Source of the DNA: Fratercula arctica
Lineage: Eukaryota; Chordata; Aves; Charadriiformes; Alcidae
Assembly (NCBI GenBank): GCA_947846985.1
Contig: CANTUZ010000003.1
Span: forward strand, 52,426,096 to 52,490,095
Reading direction: 5' to 3'
Length of the DNA stretch: 64,000 nt
The notes beneath the pieces were generated by a model. That model made no database searches. It had not been told where the DNA came from and was given only the letters and a program-made list of their open reading frames with translations. This document shows, in pieces, positions 63,837 to 64,000 of the stretch (position 1 is its first letter; every line of letters begins with the position of its first letter). The position numbers and the translations under genes are program-made.

Positions 63837-64000
63837 CTATAACAGAAGAAAGGACAATTGCAGGCTGTATATCCGGAAAACCTTCCAAAAAGATTTGCAG
63901 GAGATGTGAGCTGAGTATTTAAGGCAAGGAGTGTTGTTTGCTGCCTGTTCAGACTGCATTTCTCATAACACATTATTAACACCTGAAATAGTTAGTGCTG
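63837..64000 (-). other. EPM2A: EPM2A intron 1, 3' end only
   Basis: The last 164 bp of intron 1, ending in a good pyrimidine tract and TTATAG acceptor for exon 2. Nothing else was recognised; the intron continues beyond the window. Confidence 0.9.

Noticed and set aside
1..64000. CRISPR array, phage or bacterial defence system
   Set aside because: No regularly spaced repeats with unique spacers, no dense bacterial-type gene layout; all evidence points to vertebrate nuclear DNA.

Overview
This is a stretch of vertebrate nuclear DNA, almost certainly from a bird. The repeats are dominated by CR1 retrotransposon 3' ends in both orientations, including the typical avian terminus of repeated ATTCTATG/ATTCTGTG-type octamers. 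There is also one long terminal repeat of endogenous-retrovirus type, and the only protein-coding gene is split into short exons separated by long introns. The species cannot be fixed from the sequence alone.

The one gene I can support is EPM2A (laforin, the glycogen phosphatase lost in Lafora disease), on the minus strand. Exon 2 (63662-63836), exon 3 (40076-40317) and exon 4 with the stop codon (38305-38585) are present. They encode residues 101-332 in human-equivalent numbering: the linker after the carbohydrate-binding module and the whole dual-specificity phosphatase domain. Exon 1 (start codon and carbohydrate-binding module) lies beyond the right edge. Splice phases fit together without a frameshift, and the exon 2 and 3 lengths (175 and 242 nt) equal those I recall for human. 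The catalytic loop HCNAGVGRS and the general-acid Asp are intact, so the visible part is functional. Intron 2 is about 23.3 kb and intron 3 about 1.5 kb.

Layout: 1 to about 36.6 kb is gene-free DNA downstream of EPM2A. It contains a candidate conserved regulatory block with a 16-bp homeodomain/POU-type palindrome (about 18.4-19.15 kb), a tail-to-tail pair of CR1 elements (19.43-20.06 kb), an old CR1 fragment (26.4-26.7 kb), an A-rich tract (30.2 kb) and an apparently solo retroviral-type LTR (about 30.8-31.7 kb). From about 36.6 to 38.3 kb is the probable EPM2A 3' UTR, then exon 4, intron 3 and exon 3. Intron 2 (40.3-63.7 kb) holds a MIR-like SINE fossil (44.1 kb), a long CA repeat (46.7 kb), a second, much older tail-to-tail CR1 pair (49.6-50.3 kb), a 257-bp GGAA/GGGA purine tract (53.5 kb), a short Z-DNA-type run (62.1 kb) and a possible conserved element (61.2-61.7 kb).

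I found no bacterial-type system, CRISPR array, tRNA or rRNA gene, or second protein-coding gene. Open reading frames of 60-150 codons elsewhere have no recognisable domains and look like chance. The gene-poor downstream flank agrees with the large gene-sparse interval between EPM2A and UTRN in other amniotes (from memory).
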